Shown piece by piece: positions 7,461-9,699 of a stretch of DNA of 9,699 nucleotides. Each line of letters begins with the position of its first letter. Position 1 is the first letter of the stretch. The notes under the pieces were generated by a model that did no database searches, was not told the origin of the DNA, and saw only the letters and a program-made list of their open reading frames with translations. This DNA comes from Desulfobulbaceae bacterium UBA2213 (GTDB lineage Bacteria; Desulfobacterota; Desulfobulbia; Desulfobulbales; Desulfocapsaceae): the NCBI GenBank assembly GCA_002327225.1, contig DCUN01000155.1, forward strand, positions 123-9,821, in the 5' to 3' direction. The position numbers were made by a program, and so were the translations under genes.

Positions 7461-7880
7461 TTACTTCTTTGGTGTTGGAAGAGCAGACTCAAGAACCAGA
7501 CACTCATCATCAAGATTTGGGCCCTTGACATCCGTGTATGCGTTGGCAGCACCTTCAGAGGTGGTACGTACTGGGAACTTGAAGCGCTTCATGTTACCAT
7601 TACGGAACTTAACGGTCCACATGATATCAGACGCACTGCGCATTGGATGAACCTGGCCACCCATAGGTACAAAGTCATCATAGCCACGAACGAAAATTGC
7701 ACCCTGTGGACAAATCTTAACACAAGAATAGCATTCCCAGCAGGCATCCGGCTCCTGGTTGTAGGCACGCATTTCCTCTTTGTTAAGCACCATCAGGTCG
7801 TTGGGACAAATGTACATACACGCTGTTTTGTCTCCGCCCTTGCAACCATCGCACTTGGAAGGATCTACATAACTTGGCAT
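7461..7880 (-). CDS. aprB: Adenylylsulfate (APS) reductase beta subunit
   Basis: AprB is the iron-sulfur subunit of APS reductase, passing electrons from the donor (Qmo in this operon) to the FAD of AprA. Its 139 aa carry cysteines 10, 13, 21 and 25 and then 47, 50, 53 and 57, the ligands of two [4Fe-4S] clusters. W48 between the first two cysteines of the second set matches the tryptophan proposed to bridge cluster and FAD in the Archaeoglobus enzyme. After the ferredoxin domain comes a beta-rich segment (about 61-105) and a tail that wraps around AprA in known structures. The tail is short: Desulfovibrio AprB is recalled as about 165 residues. AGGAGGT lies 6 nt before the ATG at 7880. A strong promoter lies about 200 nt upstream. 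Confidence 0.97.
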   Translation of the reverse strand: MPSYVDPSKCDGCKGGDKTACMYICPNDLMVLNKEEMRAYNQEPDACWECYSCVKICPQGAIFVRGYDDFVPMGGQVHPMRSASDIMWTVKFRNGNMKRFKFPVRTTSEGAANAYTDVKGPNLDDECLVLESALPTPKK

Positions 7881-7913
7881 TAAACTACCTCCTCAGTTTA
7901 TTTTTACTATTGC

Positions 7914-7933
7914 GACCCAGAACCGACTGGGCC
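7914..7933 (-). promoter_or_regulatory. Hairpin in the aprB leader next to the ribosome site
   Basis: In the minus-strand RNA GGCCCAG (7933-7927) pairs with CUGGGUC (7920-7914) as a 7-bp stem with one G-U pair and a 6-nt loop. It ends about 20 nt before the AGGAGGT of aprB and has no U-run, so it is not a terminator. It may stabilise the 5' region of the message or influence ribosome loading. Confidence 0.45.
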
Positions 7934-8052
7934 AACTTAACTCCTACACAAAAAACATACTCCACACCCCCATCATCCAATGACATTGAGGATGCTTACA
8001 AACTAAAAACTACCTAAAAAAAAAATTATTATTCGAAATCAACGATTCTGAC

Positions 8053-8074
8053 AAAATGAACGGTCACTCATTTT
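8053..8074. promoter_or_regulatory. 22-bp inverted repeat at the start of the aprB transcript
   Basis: AAAATGA (8053-8059) and TCATTTT (8068-8074) are perfect 7-bp arms with an 8-bp centre. The element sits about 6 to 27 nt downstream of the predicted aprB initiation point, a position typical of a repressor operator or of a 5' stabilising hairpin. The binding factor is unknown, and the arms are A+T-rich, so chance is possible. Confidence 0.4.
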
Positions 8075-8086
8075 CATAGGATATAT

Positions 8087-8115
8087 TTTATAGTTTGTTG
8101 CCAGTCTATTGTCAA
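8087..8115 (-). promoter_or_regulatory. Strong sigma70 promoter for aprBA
   Basis: On the minus strand a perfect TTGACA (8115-8110) and TATAAA (8092-8087, 5/6 match) are separated by exactly 17 bp. Initiation near 8080 gives a leader of about 200 nt before aprB. The -35 box begins 30 bp after the ftsK stop. The near-consensus form fits the very high constitutive expression expected of APS reductase. Confidence 0.85.
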
Positions 8116-8145
8116 GAAAATTAATCACTGATACTGAGCCATATA

Positions 8146-9699
8146 TTAATATGATTTCCTTACCAGGACTTCTCTAGGTTTGGCGCCATCCGCCGGGCCG
8201 ACAATCCCCTCTTTTTCCATTAATTCAATCAATCTTGCCGCCCGATTATACCCAATGCGCAAACGACGCTGCACCATCGAGATGGACGCCTGACCAGCCT
8301 CACAAACTATGGCGATGGCCTCATCGTAACGTTCATCTGCATCCTCATCCCCCTGCCCCGCATCGCCATTCTCTTCCTCAACCTCTGCCACGACAGAATC
8401 GTCATAGCTGGCGCGTCCCTGCTCTTTCAAGAAATCGACAAGCTGAGATGTCTCCGCCTCTGAGATATAAGCGCCATGTATTCTCTGCAAAGGTTTTCCT
8501 GACGCCAGATAGAGCATATCGCCAGCCCCCAGAAGATGTTCGGCGCCAGAGGAATCTATAATGGTTCTTGAATCAATCTTGGATGCCACCTTGAAAGAAA
8601 TACGGGTGGGAAAGTTAGCCTTGATCAGCCCCGTCAACACATCTACGGAAGGACGCTGCGTGGCCAGGATCAGGTGCATGCCAGATGCCCTTGCCATCTG
8701 GGCCAGCCGGGCAATTGAGGCCTCCACATCTTTGGATGCGACCATCATCAGATCTGCCAACTCATCGACTATAATAACTATATATGGTAATTTTTCTTCT
8801 CCGGTCTCATTATAGGAATCAAAGCTTTTAACCTTTGCCTCTTCGAGCAGCCTGTAACGCCTCTCCATTTCACGCACCGCCCACTGCAGGGCCCTGGAAG
8901 CCAGCTTGGGCTCCACCACCACCGGATGCAGCAGGTGCGGAATCCCTTCGTAACCGGACAGTTCAATCCGCTTGGGATCGACCATCAGCAGCCGCACCTC
9001 ATCGGGGGTCGCGTTATAGAGCAGCGAAGAGATAATGGTATTGATGGCCACACTCTTACCGGCACCTGTCGCACCGGCAATGAGAAGATGGGGCATCTTG
9101 GCCAGATCGGCAATAACGGGATTTCCCACCACATCAAGACCGAGAGCAATGGAGAGCTTCGCCACCGAGGAACGGTATTTTTCCGTGGTCAGCAGGTCAC
9201 GAATGTACACCACCTGCCGTACCTTATTAGGAATCTCTATGCCAAGGGCGGCTTTTCCCGGCACCGAGCCCACAACCCTGACAGATTGCGCCTTTAACCC
9301 CAGGGCCAGATCATCAGCGAGGGTCACGATCTTATTAATCTTGACACCAGCTGCCGGGGCATACTCATAGGTTGTAACCACAGGTCCAGGCGAAATGCCG
9401 ACGACCTTGCCTGAGACCCCAAAGTTAATCAGCTTTTGCTCCAGTTGCTTGGAGACCTTGTAATACTCCTCGTGATCCACTTTATGCTGTATCAACCCAG
9501 GTTTTTCCAACAAGGACAAAGGAGGCAGACGCCATTCCCCCCGGGCCACTGGTTGCATGGCAAAGGCCTCGTCATCCTTTGAAACCTGAGGCCCTGACTG
9601 CATCATTTTGACAACCGGAACTCCACTTGTCACAGCAGGCGCAATTTCAACAGCAGCCCTCTCTTTCCTGACCGCGCCCTGCTCCCCGCCAGGCTCGAC
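8146..9699 (-). CDS. ftsK: DNA translocase FtsK, C-terminal part (5' end outside window)
   Basis: FtsK (SpoIIIE family) is a septum-located hexameric DNA pump that clears and aligns chromosome termini during division. The frame is open to the window edge, giving 517 visible residues. The first start-type codon inside the window (GTG at 9633) is internal, not the true start. Counted from the edge, the alpha/beta motor domain has Walker A GATGAGKS at 209-216 and Walker B IIVDELAD at 309-316. GYEGIPHLL and ATQRPS are further conserved motor motifs. A highly acidic linker spans about 433-458. The final ~58 residues are the gamma winged-helix domain that reads polar DNA sequences (SMVQRRLRIGYNRAARLIE). 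The N-terminal membrane domain and linker are not seen. It is co-oriented with apr and unrelated in function. I see no terminator after it, so some read-through into aprB is possible. Confidence 0.97.
   Translation of the reverse strand, partial: VEPGGEQGAVRKERAAVEIAPAVTSGVPVVKMMQSGPQVSKDDEAFAMQPVARGEWRLPPLSLLEKPGLIQHKVDHEEYYKVSKQLEQKLINFGVSGKVVGISPGPVVTTYEYAPAAGVKINKIVTLADDLALGLKAQSVRVVGSVPGKAALGIEIPNKVRQVVYIRDLLTTEKYRSSVAKLSIALGLDVVGNPVIADLAKMPHLLIAGATGAGKSVAINTIISSLLYNATPDEVRLLMVDPKRIELSGYEGIPHLLHPVVVEPKLASRALQWAVREMERRYRLLEEAKVKSFDSYNETGEEKLPYIVIIVDELADLMMVASKDVEASIARLAQMARASGMHLILATQRPSVDVLTGLIKANFPTRISFKVASKIDSRTIIDSSGAEHLLGAGDMLYLASGKPLQRIHGAYISEAETSQLVDFLKEQGRASYDDSVVAEVEEENGDAGQGDEDADERYDEAIAIVCEAGQASISMVQRRLRIGYNRAARLIELMEKEGIVGPADGAKPREVLVRKSY

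Noticed and set aside
8116..8151. Terminator after ftsK
   Set aside because: The region has A+T-rich symmetry (ATTAAT twice) but no G+C-rich stem followed by a U-run. I cannot support a terminator there.
1..9699. CRISPR array, insertion sequence, toxin-antitoxin or defence genes
   Set aside because: I saw no spaced direct repeats, transposase motifs or small paired genes. All coding space is accounted for by ftsK, apr and qmo.

Overview
The window carries the reductive APS module of a dissimilatory sulfate-reducing bacterium. All genes lie on the minus strand, so transcription runs from high to low coordinates: ftsK (cut by the right edge), aprB, aprA, qmoA, qmoB, qmoC, then a tRNA-Thr cut by the left edge. 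The aprBA-qmoABC order, the HdrA/MvhD-fused QmoB, the HdrC/HdrE-fused QmoC, and the moderate G+C with A+T-rich intergenic DNA fit a Desulfobacterota (deltaproteobacterial) sulfate reducer. A member of the Desulfobulbales such as Desulfotalea is my best guess, made from memory of the family and not from a search.

Layout: 9699-8146 is the C-terminal two thirds of the DNA translocase FtsK. The gap 8145-7881 (265 bp) holds a near-consensus sigma70 promoter, an inverted repeat at the expected transcript start, a roughly 200-nt leader and a small hairpin just ahead of the aprB ribosome site. AprB (7880-7461) and AprA (7395-5377) follow. The gap 5376-5078 (299 bp) begins with a very strong intrinsic terminator with a C(UUCG)G loop. 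The rest of that gap contains a TATAAT box, a long-spaced inverted repeat and a short palindrome before qmoA. QmoA (5077-3815) and QmoB (3811-1547) are separated by 3 bp. QmoB and QmoC (1405-200) are separated by 141 bp that can fold into two RNA hairpins. A second terminator at 142-164 closes the operon, and the tRNA-Thr gene has its own weak promoter.

How the genes work together: sulfate activated to APS (by ATP sulfurylase, not in this window) is reduced to sulfite plus AMP by the cytoplasmic AprAB iron-sulfur flavoenzyme. The membrane complex QmoABC takes electrons from the quinol pool through the heme-b domain of QmoC and passes them through its iron-sulfur and FAD centres towards AprB. 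These families are well described, so I do not see a wholly new system. The least explained material is the non-coding DNA: the terminator that splits apr from qmo, the structured leaders, and the 166-bp inverted-repeat segment in front of qmoA.
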